From Gaeumannomyces sp. JS-464 (lineage: Eukaryota > Ascomycota > Sordariomycetes > Magnaporthales > Magnaporthaceae), in contig NGZR01000003.1 of assembly GCA_002197995.1 (NCBI GenBank), forward strand, positions 434,001-498,000: DNA of 64,000 bases. Direction: 5' to 3'. The notes under the pieces were generated by a model. That model saw only the letters and a program-made list of their open reading frames with translations. It was not told where the DNA came from and ran no database searches. The stretch's first letter is position 1. Every line of letters begins with the position of its first letter. Shown piece by piece: positions 1 to 12,100 of the stretch. A program made the position numbers and the translations under genes.

Positions 1-154
1 CATGTACCCGTCACCTCCCAGTTGGCATCCGGCCGTCTCTGTGGCCTGACCTACCTGTCTGTGCACTTAACTACAAAGGCACCTCGCTGCCTAAGCTGCT
101 GCGTCCCGCTTGTTGGTTGGATAGGGCCCCAAATCAGGCCCCTGGCTGCGTCGG

Positions 155-372
155 TACACCCCTCAGGGATCACAAAGGTTAGTTTCTTGTGGGGCTTTCC
201 TAATCTGGATTGAACCCGATACATCCTTTTACATAAGAGATCGTCCTTAAAATTTTGTATCTCTACCTAGCCCCACTTAGTTGATACCTTGGTTTGCGCT
301 GGAAATTTCTCGGAACGTGATGTATTCCCCTGGCCGTCCACCGACTAACCTTTGTGATCCCTGAGGGGTGTA
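155..372. mobile_element. MITE-like element with 27-bp perfect terminal inverted repeats and TA flanks
   Basis: The sequence starting CACCCCTCAGGGATC at 157 and ending in GGTTAGT at 183 recurs as its exact reverse complement at 344-370. Both ends are bordered by TA (155-156 and 371-372). The two arms match perfectly, enclose about 160 bp of non-coding sequence, and the element is 214 bp without the TA. A short non-autonomous element with perfect terminal repeats and a TA target duplication is the signature of Tc1/mariner-type MITEs. There is no transposase frame inside, so movement would need an enzyme in trans. Perfect arms suggest recent insertion or a structural constraint. A hairpin-forming regulatory RNA is the main alternative. 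Confidence 0.72.
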
Positions 373-705
373 GTGGGTGCGCCCCGTCACGGTTGCCGAA
401 CGACTTGCATAACCGGATTTCCTAAAGGGGCGCTGTCATGTCCCATGCGTCGCTGTCGGCCCTCAAAGAGGTGGACATGTCCTTGGGACCAACACCGTGG
501 AATTCCTTCCCGGGTGTCTCCTGCACCCCAAAGCCACGAGGCGGCCAGACCATATGAAAGCTGCAGTTGCCCGGCCGCCTTCTGACCGTCCTCTCCCACA
601 TGCCCCCTCTGGCCGCTTGGCGTGGCGCTTCTGTATGCATCTCGAGCCACATCATGTGACGGACTGCCCACAAACACGCCCAGGGGCCCTATCGAGAGGA
701 ATTGA

Positions 706-744
706 GGTCGGTACGTAGGTGCATGGTCGGTACGTAGGTGGCAT
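706..744. repeat. Imperfect tandem duplication of a 19-20 bp unit
   Basis: GGTCGGTACGTAGGTGCAT at 706-724 is followed directly by the same unit with one extra G at 725-744. The 16-mer GTACGTAGGTGGCATG at 730-745 appears again exactly at 12172-12187, 11 kb away in another intergenic region. Confidence 0.8.
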
Positions 745-1003
745 GTAATAGGCGAGGCAGACAGTCAGATAGGCCCCTGTCGTCCAGCAGGTCGCGAATG
801 ATGGCATCTCACGTGCACGCCGGGTCGTTATGAGCATCGACGCTTTTCCCCCTCCCTCGTACCTCCCTACCAGGGGTGCGGACTAAAACTCGCGTCTAGG
901 CGGCCGGTCTATACACTAAAACGCGCTTGAACGCGCAACCACATCCCATTAAAGTTGTTTCTTTCTTTTCATTTTCATATCTGATCTTGTCTGCATTTAC
1001 TCT

Positions 1004-3943
1004 CTACTGCACAACCTGTTTGATAAAGAGAAATATTAGCATCAGCGCCGATGTCGGCAAAGATGGGAGGCAAGGGGCTTTCTAGCTTACCTTTTCTCTC
1101 AATGTCCCCATCCATTGCTGATAGCTCATGCCCTGGTCCGCGCGGTCTTCCACCAGTAGCGTCTGCGCCCAGAGCTTCAGGCTGGGCTCGCCGTCCTCAC
1201 GGACAACATACAGGTGCGGCACGATTATGCTGCCAACCCCACGCGACTTGTAGTCGCGGCTCTTGGCGATCACCGCCCGCACCCGCTCGTTGAAGTCGTT
1301 GTCGAGCTCGGGCACGCTGCCCTTGCCCACCCGCAGCTGCGCCCGGTCGCCCACCCCAAAGACGTCCAACAGGAGCTGCGGCACTGCGTCCCTGCCGACC
1401 CAGAGGAACTGCACCTGCCCATCGTCGATCAGGTACAGGCCGAACGACTGAAACCTTTCCGACGACAGGTTCATGGCCGGCGGCAGCACAATCTGGCTCG
1501 TCTCCGGGTCCGGAATGCCCGCGTTGTCTGGCATATCGTGCAGCGAGTAGAGCCGGGGGTAGATGTACTGCACGAGCAGCGGCAGCGGCAGTGTTGACAG
1601 CAGGCAGAGCGCTGCCGAACGCAGGTCCGACGGAATCTGCGCCGACTTGCGCATACCCACGTTCTTAATCAGACCCAGGAACAGCGCCGGCAGGGCCCGT
1701 AGGTTGGACGGGAACTGCAGGCCACCACCCATGCTGCCACCCGCGAGCTCCTTGCGGAACGTCTGGAGCAGCTCCGTGACCTTGCTCTGCAGAGAGTCGC
1801 GCGCCGCCTCCAGGCCGCTGCTGAGTGCCCGCTCCACCGCCTTGTGGCTGAAGTAGGTTGTGATGGCGCACTGGTCGGCAGACGCATACACGTCGGCCAG
1901 GTTGGTCGTCGTCGGCAGCGCCAGCGTCATGACCCGAATGCGCCGCTCGCCGTTGCACGTCGTGTGCAGCACCGCCGTCTGCATGCATACCACGCTCTTG
2001 CCTAGCGTCTCGTCGATGGCCACCTCGACCACATAGCACTGGTCGCGCGGGAAGGCCGGGAAGGCGCACGGTCCGAGCTTCGGTTGAAGAAGTTGCCGTA
2101 GAAGGTGCTCATGCGCAGGCCCGTCGTCGCGCGCACGCGGAGCACCGCCTCCAGCCCAATCTCGGACGACAGGTAGTCGCTGAACTCAGATGCGAACTTG
2201 ATGGCGTCCTCCGGCCGCCCGGCATTCCACCCAGGGTAGAACCACGTCTGGCCACCTGTGTATCTGGGCAGGTTGCTCAGCGACGCCACGTCTTGGTACT
2301 GCGACGAGAAAAGGAACATGTCGATGGAGACCTGGTTCTTGGAGCACTCGACCGCGAAGCTCTTGTAGAAGCTGTTGGCCGTCTGCAGGAGGCCGTTCTC
2401 CTTGGACGTGCCCAGCAGCTTCTTGTCCTCGCGCATCTCGAGCTTGCCGTATCCCACGTTGGGCAGTGACGCGCTAAGAACCACCATCTTGCCTCCCAGT
2501 GGCGAGATGAGCTTATGACCGGCGCGCAGGGCGGAGCCCATGCAGGAGCCGTTATTGGTGGTGTTGAGGAACATGTCGGGCAGCTTGGTGAGGAAGTTCT
2601 CGATGCTCTGCCGGCACTCGGTAAGCGGGCGAGCAGCTCCTGGGGCACGGGCAGGAAGGGCTCGTCGAGATCGCTCACGACGAGCATGTTTGTCTCCCCG
2701 TTCTCCTCGCTGTCCTTGGGCACGGCAAAGTAGTGCAGACTCGAGTCGGCGGCAATGAAACCGAGGCGTGTGCGCCGGTCCGCGTTCGGAATCCGGTTAA
2801 GACTGTCGAGAATCGTGCGGGCGCTGGTGGCCAGGAGGCCGGTCGACACGGCGGCGAAGCTCACATCGAGCAGGAAGAGGTAGACGAGGGGCTGGGGAGG
2901 GCGCACCATGTACTCCTGCGGGGCGACGAACTCGACGACGGCGTGGTTGAGCTCGGGGCGCTGCCATCTGTCGACGCTCCTCTGCTCGGCAGGGTCCCAG
3001 TCGAAGGCCTGGGGCACGTCGTTGGTGAGGTTGCACATGTTGCAGCGCCATCTGTGACCCTGATCCAAGAACGTAACAAAAGGGTTGATGTACGACCGGC
3101 ACCGCCGGCATCGCGAGATAACCTGGTCCTGCACGATGGGGACTGGGTCGTCCATGTCGTGCAGCGAGCCGTAGGGTTGGATGACCAGCGCAAACGGCAG
3201 CTTGGACTTCTTCAGAAGCGAGTGCGTAGTAGGCACAGCGTTGAGGGTCGAGCGGACATACTTGGGCGAGCAATTCGCCAGGGGTGACGGGGTCACGCTG
3301 GAGTTGGGCGGCAGGATGACGGGCGGAGGAGGGAAGTCGAGCTCCGATACGTTGAAGGGCTGGTTGAGTAGATCGGTCGGGTAGAGCTGGTTCAGGGGCC
3401 CGGAGCGCGCCTGCTGGGCAGGGGGCATTTGGGGCTGCTGTTGCCCGGGGCCCAGCTGCATGCCCGCCATGCCCTGGGTCAGGCCGCCGACACCACCAGG
3501 GCCCATGCCGGGGTGACCGGGCCGGGAGCCGCGGCACCGGGGTAGTAGGGCTCAGGGGCTTGGTAGCCGCCCACGCCGGGAGGAGGCTGCTGGGGAGAAA
3601 AGGGCTGGGGGGCGCCGTATGCGGCGGCCTGCTGCGGGTCCTGCTGCGGGTAGGCGGCGCCGTAGGGGGCCGGGGCACCGGGGGCCGGAGGCATGCCGTA
3701 CTGCGGGGCAGCGCCGGCGCCCATGGGGGGAGCGCCGCCAGGCCCAACATTGGCGCCAACGCCGACGTCGAATGCGCCGGCAGCGTAGTTCCGTTTCTTC
3801 TTTTTGCCGGCGTCGGCGGCGGCGGGGGCGCCTTGCGGTGGAGGCGGGGCGGCCTGTGCATCGAAGCCCTGCTGGTCGACATAGGGCGACTGCTGCTGGC
3901 CGTACGGCTGCTGGCCGCCGTAGCCGTCATCAGGGGCGGCCAT
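1004..3943 (-). CDS. sec24: Sec24, COPII coat cargo-adaptor subunit
   Basis: Sec24 pairs with Sec23 in the inner COPII coat and selects cargo leaving the endoplasmic reticulum. The frame opens at 3943 with a Gln/Pro/Gly-rich disordered N-terminus. A C-x2-C-x18-C-x2-C zinc ribbon (CRRC...CNMC) follows near residue 280, then the trunk domain, beta-sandwich, helical domain and gelsolin-like C-terminus. A terminal intron (1016-1090; GTAAGC donor, TGCTAAT branch, ACAG acceptor) leaves a 12-nt last exon coding VVQ and stop, so the protein ends REKVVQ. The length of about 955 residues fits the family. Three apparent one-base losses break the frame, near 3510-3513 (C run), 2621-2624 and 2069-2075; conserved sequence resumes at once after each. 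I read these as assembly errors in an essential gene. Confidence 0.96.
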
Positions 3944-5598
3944 GGTCAGGGCTGGCGGGGCGGAGCAGAGGTCGGACGGAGGAGATGGTGTTGTTCAGGA
4001 GTCAAGCTGGGCGAGTATCAAGCTGTCTGGCGATGCGGCTTCAGTGCGACCGAGGGCGGGAGCGCGGCAGGGTGCGCTGCGGCAACGGACTGCTGTCGCC
4101 AGAAAACAGAAAACAGGAAAATTGGCCTCCTGTGTTGGGACGTGGCAGAGGAGCGAGGCTTCGGGTTCGAGGGTCGAGGACGGGGTGGCGGTGGGTGGAG
4201 TGGGTTGGTTGGGATGGCAGGCAGTGGCTGTCGGTCGCAGCCAACGACATCTGGCCACAGCAGCCCCAGCAACAAGCAGCGCAGCGCAAGCCGGCGGCGG
4301 GGAGAAACAGCTGGCGGGGCTTCGCAAAACCCTGTGTTGGCGCCACAGGGAGAGCCCGAGCTGCTCAAGGGAAATCGCTAAGTGGTCGGTGTTTGAGCTC
4401 AGCCTCGCCTGGGGCCAGTCATGTTGGTGAGCAGCGGAATCGTTAGAGAGAAGATTGGTCGTCGCTGGGTGCGGCGCAGTGCATTGGTGGTTCCGCCAGC
4501 TGGCGTCGTGAGAGCTCTGCCCTCACATGAATGTGGAGGCTCCATCCAGGGTGGGCTACAGTTGCCGCGCTGCCTCACAAGCCACGTAGCCTCGAGGGCG
4601 AGAGGGTGTGGCTGGTGGGGAAGAAGGCCGCCGCCACCTACGCATTGTTGCGGATGCTTTTTTTCTCGCGTCGCGCGACCTGCTCCACTTGACTCAGAGG
4701 AGCGGGGACTGGACTGGAGCACTGACTTTGGCGAACGAACCCCTCATTTAAGATCGTTACGTGAGCCACGTCTCAAAAACCGGGCAACCAAAAAGTGCAG
4801 GAAAGAAGGCAGGGGCAGTTTCTCCACACTTCGACCATGGCATTCAGGATGTGTGCCGTCGTCGGCTGGAGCGGCCAACTTCCAAGAGAGCTCGTTCATT
4901 CGTTCGTTGCTTTCATACAGGCACAAATATCAGATGATGTTAGTTGAGGGCTGGCTGCCTGCTGCCTGCTGCCTGTCAGTGTCACTGCCACGTACTGCCG
5001 CCACTGCTACCACTATAATAATCATGTGTCACGTCAAACCAGACAGACGCGCGACCTCGCCTCGGGCGAGACCTTGACGGCGGCCTCTGCTGCTCAAGTC
5101 GAGGCTCGCACTAGCAGGGCTGAAGCCGAGTCTTAGAACCGCACCAGGGACCAACAAGCCGTGCTCACTCACAGACTGCCCACCCCTTGATTGACACCTG
5201 TGACCTCCTGTGCTCCTGCAGGGTGCAATTCCCCATTTTGCATCACCCCCTGGCTTGCCGGGATCTATTTTTGTTTTTTTTTCCTATTTCTCTCTTTACA
5301 TAGACCCTCTGTCCTGCCTGCGTCCCTGCTCGTTGCGACCCCAGCGCATCCACGACCAAACCTCCAAATAACCCCGACCCGACCCGTGCCGCTCGTTTAC
5401 CCAGATCCCTCGCACTCCCAAGACCGCCCACCATTTGCTGCGCCAACCGCTCTCCTCCCCCACCAAAGGCCTACTTGTAGAGCCTTCCCGCGACGTTCCC
5501 CATTGGCCCTGTCCCTCTCGCCAATCCTGCAAGGCAGGGAAGAAGCCGACGACGCAGAACCGTTGCGGACAAAGACCAGACCAACAAACATCGTCGCC
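3944..5598. promoter_or_regulatory. Divergent promoter region between Sec24 and the small membrane protein gene
   Basis: No gene seen in about 1.65 kb. The genes on either side are transcribed away from it. The 300 bases before 5599 are rich in pyrimidines, with a T/C tract at about 5268-5300, as is common before fungal start sites. Several 200-275 codon frames on the plus strand (3560-4446) run over the antisense of the Sec24 N-terminus and its leader, and look like GC-rich shadows. Confidence 0.6.
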
Positions 5599-6069
5599 AT
5601 GGCTTGGGGGAAATCGAAGCCGGCGGCCCCTCCGTCCACCTTTAGGTCAGTTGTGCGCGCCTTGTCCAAGTCCTCTTTTATCCGCATGCGCGTCTCTGCG
5701 CGTCTAGACTCGCGCAACGCCCATGCACATGCGCCGCCGCTGTGTGTTGGAAGAAACCCGCGACATAAACCGGTAACTAACTCGCATGCGCGTCTCCCCA
5801 ACCACAGCCAACTGCTCCCCCTTATCATCTTCTTCGTCATCGTCGGCGGCCTGGGCTGGGTCGGGTACCAGATCTACCTGACGTCCAACCAGATCCAGAA
5901 GCAGGCGAGCGACCGCATGAACAAGAAGAACGTCGTCTTCACAAAGGACGGCGTCCGCGTCGGCGTCAAGCACGTTGACGACGAAAGATACGTCGACGCC
6001 ACCCAAAAGTGGGTCGTCAAGGCCTGGGACCACGCGGCCGACTCCAAGAAGCCGAGCAAGAGGAAGTGA
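5599..6069 (+). CDS. Small single-pass membrane protein, function unknown
   Basis: Two exons (5599-5645 and 5808-6069) are joined across a 162-bp intron with a GTCAGT donor, a TAACTAAC branch and an ACCACAG acceptor. The predicted protein has 102 residues: a short basic N-terminus, one hydrophobic segment at about residues 18-38 (LLPLIIFFVIVGGLGWVGYQ), then a charged tail rich in Lys and Asp ending KKPSKRK. The ATG follows CGCC and is the first one after the pyrimidine-rich leader; the open frame upstream of it (from 5191) is the leader read through. The layout suggests a tail facing the cytosol or nucleoplasm. I do not recognise a named family, although it looks like a small conserved filamentous-fungal protein. 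Confidence 0.82.
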   Translation: MAWGKSKPAAPPSTFRSVVRALSKSSFIRMRVSARLDSRNAHAHAPPLCVGRNPRHKPVTNSHARLPNHSQLLPLIIFFVIVGGLGWVGYQIYLTSNQIQKQASDRMNKKNVVFTKDGVRVGVKHVDDERYVDATQKWVVKAWDHAADSKKPSKRK

Positions 6070-6906
6070 GACAGGATCAGGGATAGATTCAGGAGGTTGC
6101 GAGAGCGCCTAGAGAACAAAGGATTCAAGAGAGAACACGAGAAGGAAAAGAAATTCCGTGCTAGGAATTCTCTCGCATCCGATATCTAATCCCTGGACGA
6201 CCATGGTACGCGACAGGAGCTGTCTACAGATACCGAGGAATCAGGGCTTGCCAATGAGTTACGACTTTTCCCACTTCATGACGGACGATACCCTTATGCT
6301 TGCTTGACTGGTTTCCTGTTTCCTTTTTAAGCCTCGTTTTGCCATTTTTTTTTTTTTTTTTTTTTTGGTCACAATGGGGTTTCCATTCCAGTTTTGGGCA
6401 CTTGATGTCATTTTCCCCGTTCGGATATAATAAATAGCCTTGCCAAGCAGAAACACACGTAAATCCAACATATTGTCTCAGACGCGATTGGGACGGGCAC
6501 GGAATGAAGAGTGATTTTAGATGGGCTGCTGGTCCCACCCGAGCATAGCAAGACCCCAACCTCGACCGGAAATTCATCTTCAAATCCTGCGCCGAAAGGA
6601 CATGTCCCGACTCCATAAAGCCCCGCCTTCTTCTGTCCAGCTGCGCCAGATACCCCTGATTCCCCGACATGGAGCCTCGACCAAAAGTATAGCCACTGCA
6701 ACAGCCGCCTACCCAACAACACCGTACAAGCAGAGGGAAAATAAAAGTGAATTATAGCAAACACACCGACCAGCCACCCCATAGATTAAACACCCTGTCC
6801 TAAACCGACCAGAACACCGGAAAACCCACAACTGCACACTTTCTCCCAACTGATGCGGTGTGCATCATAGTCCAGCAGGCCAGGTCCCTTTTCGCTACTC
6901 ACGCAC
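6070..6906. other. Convergent 3' intergenic region with a 22-base T tract
   Basis: This lies between the 3' ends of the small membrane protein gene (+) and the Zn2Cys6 gene (-). It contains an uninterrupted run of 22 T at 6345-6366 and otherwise nothing I can support. Confidence 0.7.
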
Positions 6907-9189
6907 TCATACTGCCAACATCTTCTGGGCAAGCCACTGCCCGGACTGGCCGGCCGCCGCCGTCGCCTTGGTGAGGATCTCGGCCCTCGTGTCCTCATAC
7001 TGCCGCTTCTGCATGGCCTCGCGCTGCTGGAGCGGGTTCATGGCGTATCCGCTCGTGGGCGGCGCGAGCCTTGCCGACGAGAGCAGCTGCTCCACGTTGG
7101 ACGCGTTTGGATACGGCTGCGCCACCAAGCCGTCTCTGCGGATGAGCATGGATGGCAGCCTGATCTGGAGCTGTGTTGCAGGGGAAAAGAATACAGGTCA
7201 GCAGGCGATCGAATACCATCAACAGCCCTTTTCTTCTCGAGTATGGGCATAGCATATTCAACATGCAGGAAAGGGGGGGAATGCTTACCTCGGAAAGCAT
7301 CAGGGCGTATCGGACACCCAGTTCGTTTCCAATGTACTTCAGACGGCCGCAGACCCAGGCCCGCTGGGCGTCGGTCGTGTAGTCCTGCGAGTGGACGCAG
7401 GTGAGCGGCCAGGTGAGGAAGTACCCGGACAGGCCCTTGACGACCTCCTCGGAGCCGCAGGCGAGCCGGAGAGGTCGTGCCTGTTGATGATGTCCTTGCG
7501 CGTGAGGTGCCAGCCGAGGTGGTAGGGCACCGAAGCGACGATGTCGGTGATGACGTCGACGCAGGTGCGCGCGGCCGTGGCGTACTCGGGCGTGGTCCGG
7601 TAGTCGACGGGCGAGCAGACCCAGGCGGCGCACCGCACGATGATGGAGGCCATGATGAGCCTCGAGGTGCGGCACATGTTCGTGACGCTGGCTATCCAGA
7701 AATCCGGGTAGACGTCGACGCGGCCGGGGAAGACCTCGGCCTTGAAGTAGTCGCCGCCGGGAACGTTGTCCTCCCACGCCACCGTCTTGTGGCGCCAGCC
7801 GGGTGGAAGGTCCTTGAGCCAGGTCACTGCCTCCTGGTCAATCAACTGGGCGCGCCGTATCAGGGCGAGCATGAGTTCGATGTTCTCGGGCGTCCTCGCC
7901 AATGTTGTCATCAGCTTCGTCACCTCGGCGCGCAATTCTCCAGCCTTGATGTTGATGCTCTGACAGCTTGCGGCGGCGGCCGACTTGACCGCATCTGCCA
8001 TCCACCACTCGGTCCCGTATATGGGCGCCTTGCCAGTAGTAAGTGTGTGGATGATCTGGCAACACCAACCAAGGGACATCGATTGTCAGTCATCCTCCGT
8101 ATTCGTGTTGTGACATTCATGTGACTTTTAGCCTGTCTTACCATTTGAGTTCTGACAGCGATAAACAGCGGGAGGCCAAGCTTGCTCCGCAGTTGCTTCC
8201 TGCCTCGAGCCTTGACAATTTGAACGGCGCCCCGATATGGGACCCCCAAGCCGAACATGCCCATTTGCTTCGCTGTGATGTTCTGTTTGACGAAAGTAAC
8301 GACGAATTAGCAACGACCCAGCCATGTGCCAAGTCAGGCATATTCCGAGGCGCGAAGAGTGACACCCAACAGATGCCGGCAGTCTGTTCTCCCGTTTCCT
8401 CACCTCAAACAAGCCGAGCAGCAGCACGGCGGCCAGGACCGAGTCGGTCTTGGAGGCCTCTGGATCGCGGAGGGAAACATGAGTTTTAGCGAGTGCCTTC
8501 GTGTACTCGCCCAGAGCACGTTCGCCAAAGTTGATCCCGTTGGCCGTGACTTTGTTTCCTAGCGAGGCCAGGGCGCAAGCATTGAAGGCGTGCGTCAGAT
8601 GGCTATCGTTTGGCTCGTCCTTGATCGGGGACGAGGTAGTCCATGAAGCCTCGAGAGCCGTCCTGGTGGGGACCAGGACAAAGTTTGCAAAGAAGTGGCA
8701 GGTCGCGTGCTGCTCAGGCGACACGGTCAGGCTAGGGACGACGACCGAGACCTGGTTGTTGAAGGGGTCCCGGGAGCGGGCCAGAGCCTGACTACCCTGG
8801 CCGTCGGGCGAGACCGAGTCCGTGTCGGGGCGGAGGCCCTGCTTCTGGGCCAAGGCCTTGCGGTTGGCCTTTTGTGCCCTCCGCTCCGTGGCCTTGGTCT
8901 CATTGCGGAAGACCAGGTCGAACTCGTCCTTGTACCCGGGACATTGCCGCCGTGACTTGGCACACTGGTTGCAAGTCGGTTTGGTCTCGTCGCACTTTTG
9001 GTGGTGGTTGGCCATGTTAGTTACCGAGGCTCATGTATCCGCCCCTCATTGGACCGGCCGGCCAGCCAGTTCCAAGTGAGGACTCCAAGTGACGAGGCCG
9101 TGAACAGCCCCGTCCGGCCGGCACTGTACCTTGATGCGCCGGGTCCTGCACATCTGGCAGCCCCGTGAGGGTTTTCCGCAGTACACCAT
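6907..9189 (-). CDS. Zn2Cys6 fungal transcription factor
   Basis: A binuclear zinc-cluster regulator. The six cysteines lie in the first 41 residues (CQMCRTRRIK, then CDETKPTCNQC and CPGY) and are split by an intron after RRIK. The predicted exons are 9130-9189, 8404-8994, 8142-8282, 7289-8055 and 6907-7170. Introns of 86-135 bp carry CTAAC-type branch sites; the second uses the AAACAG acceptor at 8283. A basic, Arg/Lys-rich linker follows the cluster, then a long helical region of the type seen with fungal-specific transcription-factor domain 2. One apparent base loss near 7467-7470 shifts the frame inside the fourth exon (after HDLSG). The start at 9189 gives the usual MVYCGKPSRGC opening. 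Its target genes cannot be read from the sequence; no biosynthetic cluster lies beside it. Confidence 0.9.
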
Positions 9190-12100
9190 GACGGCGTTCC
9201 CAGACGGCTCGTCCAGGCGATGTCAGTAGGGATTGTTGTTTTGGTTTTCGGCACTTGGGCAGACCGACTGGGTTGATAGCACGAGAAGAAGAGGTTGATG
9301 ACGGAAAGAAGGTTTCAAATCGATGCGCTGTCGAGTATAGATAAGTAGCACGGTGTGTCGGCTGGGAGGTGCCAGCAGCCAAGCGAGACGACTGCAGGAT
9401 CCGTTGCTTGTCGCTGAATGGGGACAAGAGAGAAGGAGAGAGATGGGGCCCACCCGGGAAGCCAGGGATATGGACAAGGGGAGCGGGCAGGGGAGGGTGG
9501 TGGAGGTTCCCGCACAGGTTGCGGTGGGTATCACACGCTGGAGGAGCCGGAGTCGGGATACGAACAGAGCGCGTCCCTGTTCTGCAGGACAATGTGGCGA
9601 ACGGGCGAGGAGGTGAAATGGAACGAGCGGGGCAGGGAGACGTGATGCAATATTGACAATGGCTGAACGTTGCGCTTGGCAGAAGATGGGCGTGGTGGCA
9701 ACCGAGCAGGCAGGCAAGCAACCAAGACCGGTGTCAGTCGAGCACAGACATGCAGAGCCGGACAGGATGGACTAAAATGATGGAGAGCGGACAGTCGGTT
9801 GGCGTCTACTGCTAGCGGAGACAGAAGCAAACCCTGAAATGATGGGAGAAGAAGAGGGAGGAAGGGCGTTTTGAGTGCAGCGCTCCGCGTCGGACCATCC
9901 AATGTTGCTGGCCAGGAGCTCAGCCGGGCCAGCCACCGATCATCTGTTTGAGAATCTGGGAGCTCCTCTCGCTGGGCGCCCAGAGGACGAGCCGAGTGAC
10001 GAGTTGGAGGGCTAGAGCGAGGATGGGCCCTGTCGGCAGGGGTTCTGGGAGAGGAGAGGGAAAATAAAATAAAATAAAAAATAGCGACGAGTGCCGAAGA
10101 GCCTTACGCGATCACGTCTCGCCCAAAGGGGCTACGCTGCTGGCCCTATCCATGGAGGGTGGGATGTGGTGGACACAGGGGCCAGCCGGGGCTGCTCCCG
10201 GCAGCCAGCACAACCGGGACTGGGGCCAAACGTGAGGTGGATCGACATGGGTGCCTTGCAGACTGTCCTGGCCGTGAGTGGTCCGCCGCTCGTCTCCACG
10301 TTCACATCGCTGGTTCAGTCCCCGGCTTTTCTTGTTTCTCTGCAGACGTCGTTGAAGAGGCATGTGCTTAGGGAGCGATGCAACCTGTGTGGAGCAGTAT
10401 ACTTGTGCCAGGGTGGCGGGCACATTTGGCAAGCCCACGACAAGCCTACCCCAGCGCGGGAGTGGGTGTGCCCAGCTGTGTATTATAGCACGGAACCGTG
10501 TCGACTTGACCGAAGTCCAAGAAGCGGCTAGCCGTTAGCAGGGAAGGTTGAACGCATCTAAACTCACTGGGGGTCTGCGTCTTTACTGTGGGCCGCACAC
10601 AAAGCGCCTGGACAGGAGACGTTACCTCGGACATTGTCCAAAGCCCATGACACCTCCAAGACGGGGTAGGTACCTAGTCTTCTTGCCGTGCGGCGTGTCC
10701 ATGCTCAGTACGGGAGACCCGCCCAATATCGCTCACGCAAGGAGACCCCAGAGGCATGGGAATATAAGTCGGTTTATACCATATTTCGCTGGTGTTTTGC
10801 CTCACTCGGTTCGTTCGTTCGTTCCCCTGAGTGGGAAGCAGCCCAGCGCGCCAACCTGCCGAGGTATCAGCCGGCCCAGGGGCGCCAGCGCACAGGGCCG
10901 TCGGCCGTCGGCGCCTGGCTTGTGGACTTTTGCTTTCGCGCCTGTTGACATCGGCTCGGCTCTGGCTAGGTCAATGTCGCACGCGCAGGCCGGCACTCAG
11001 TACCGTACCTACCTGATACCTACCTACGCAGGTACGTATGTAGATCCCCGCATCGCATCGCATCGCATCTGGCCTGCAAGTGGATATGTTGGGTTCATCC
11101 GTTGGCGAGCATTTTATCTTTGGGTCTACCCCAGATGCCAGGCCAGCATCATCCAGCACCAGTGGTGGGTTGATCTGCAACTTTGGTTCTCTCTCCTAGG
11201 CAGGACGTGTGTGGGGGATCCGGAGCGTGTGGCCTGGGCTTCCTGTGTCTCGTCTCCTTGTGCAATTGATCAATCGAGCGCGCTGTTGGCATGGGGGTGG
11301 ATATGCTCGAGGCCAGAAAAGGGCGACCTACACAAGATGAGACCAAAAAAAGCAAGAGTTTAGGGGCGGGGAGGGCGCAGGGGTTTCGAGGGGCTGGCTT
11401 GGGGGTCATTGCGCACCGACCGGCCAGCCAAGTCGCACCCGCGCCCTGACACAATCGAGCGCTGAGACAGCCCACCAGCTACTGCTAAGCACTAGGCAGG
11501 AACCAGATTCCTGCAGACGCCTGCCTCCAGTCCCTCCCCGCCGCGCCGTCACACCATCTCGCAATGTCACCTAAAGGTTGGAGATTTCAGGCTTGGGCGA
11601 TATGGTCGTTTCTTGGCCAGTCACTCTTGCATCTGCCGCGCTGCGCCCAAGCCCAATGATGATGTGCCCCGCCCGCCGAGACCCGTCGATGTGCCTGTCC
11701 TCAGGGACCAGGGGGCCGCATGGTGACGGGTCGCCTCCCCAAGACCTCTGATCAGACTGCACGAGCCGGCCTCGGGCCTCCCTTTTGCATGCCATCAAAT
11801 TGCTGTGGCGTGAGCGACTGACTTGTTGGTTTCCCCCTTCTGTGTGTCCCGCGGCGACAGCTGTCATGCTGCTTCGTGAGAAAAACATATTTCAAGCGGG
11901 TGCCATCGGCCTGGATCATCACGGAGCAACAACCCCCACCAGAAGAAACGCCTAGGATGCGATCGATCAATGTTACCAAGAACAGCAGGCTCGCGGGCAA
12001 GACAAGGGAAGGGAAGCCACCTACCTATCTCTATGTGATGAACAACACAAGAACCGGCGGATTAGTGCATCTGGATCTGGGAACTGGGTCCTGCTCGGCT

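Larger units (their letters stand above)
1..1003. other. Intergenic region downstream of Sec24
   Basis: No protein-coding gene is visible. The region holds a MITE-like inverted-repeat element (155-372) and a tandem duplication of a TACGTAGG-containing unit (706-744). The right end is the 3' flank of the Sec24 gene on the minus strand. The short open frames on both strands here overlap one another and resemble no family I know. Confidence 0.7.

Noticed and set aside
3560..4446. Overlapping plus-strand frames of 160-275 codons
   Set aside because: They are antisense to the Sec24 N-terminus and its leader and have no conserved features.
10548..11363. 271-codon plus-strand frame in the 4.4-kb gap
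   Set aside because: It has no domain or conserved motif, contains simple repeats (CGCAT and TTCG) and TACCTA steps, and is matched by other long frames in GC-rich DNA.
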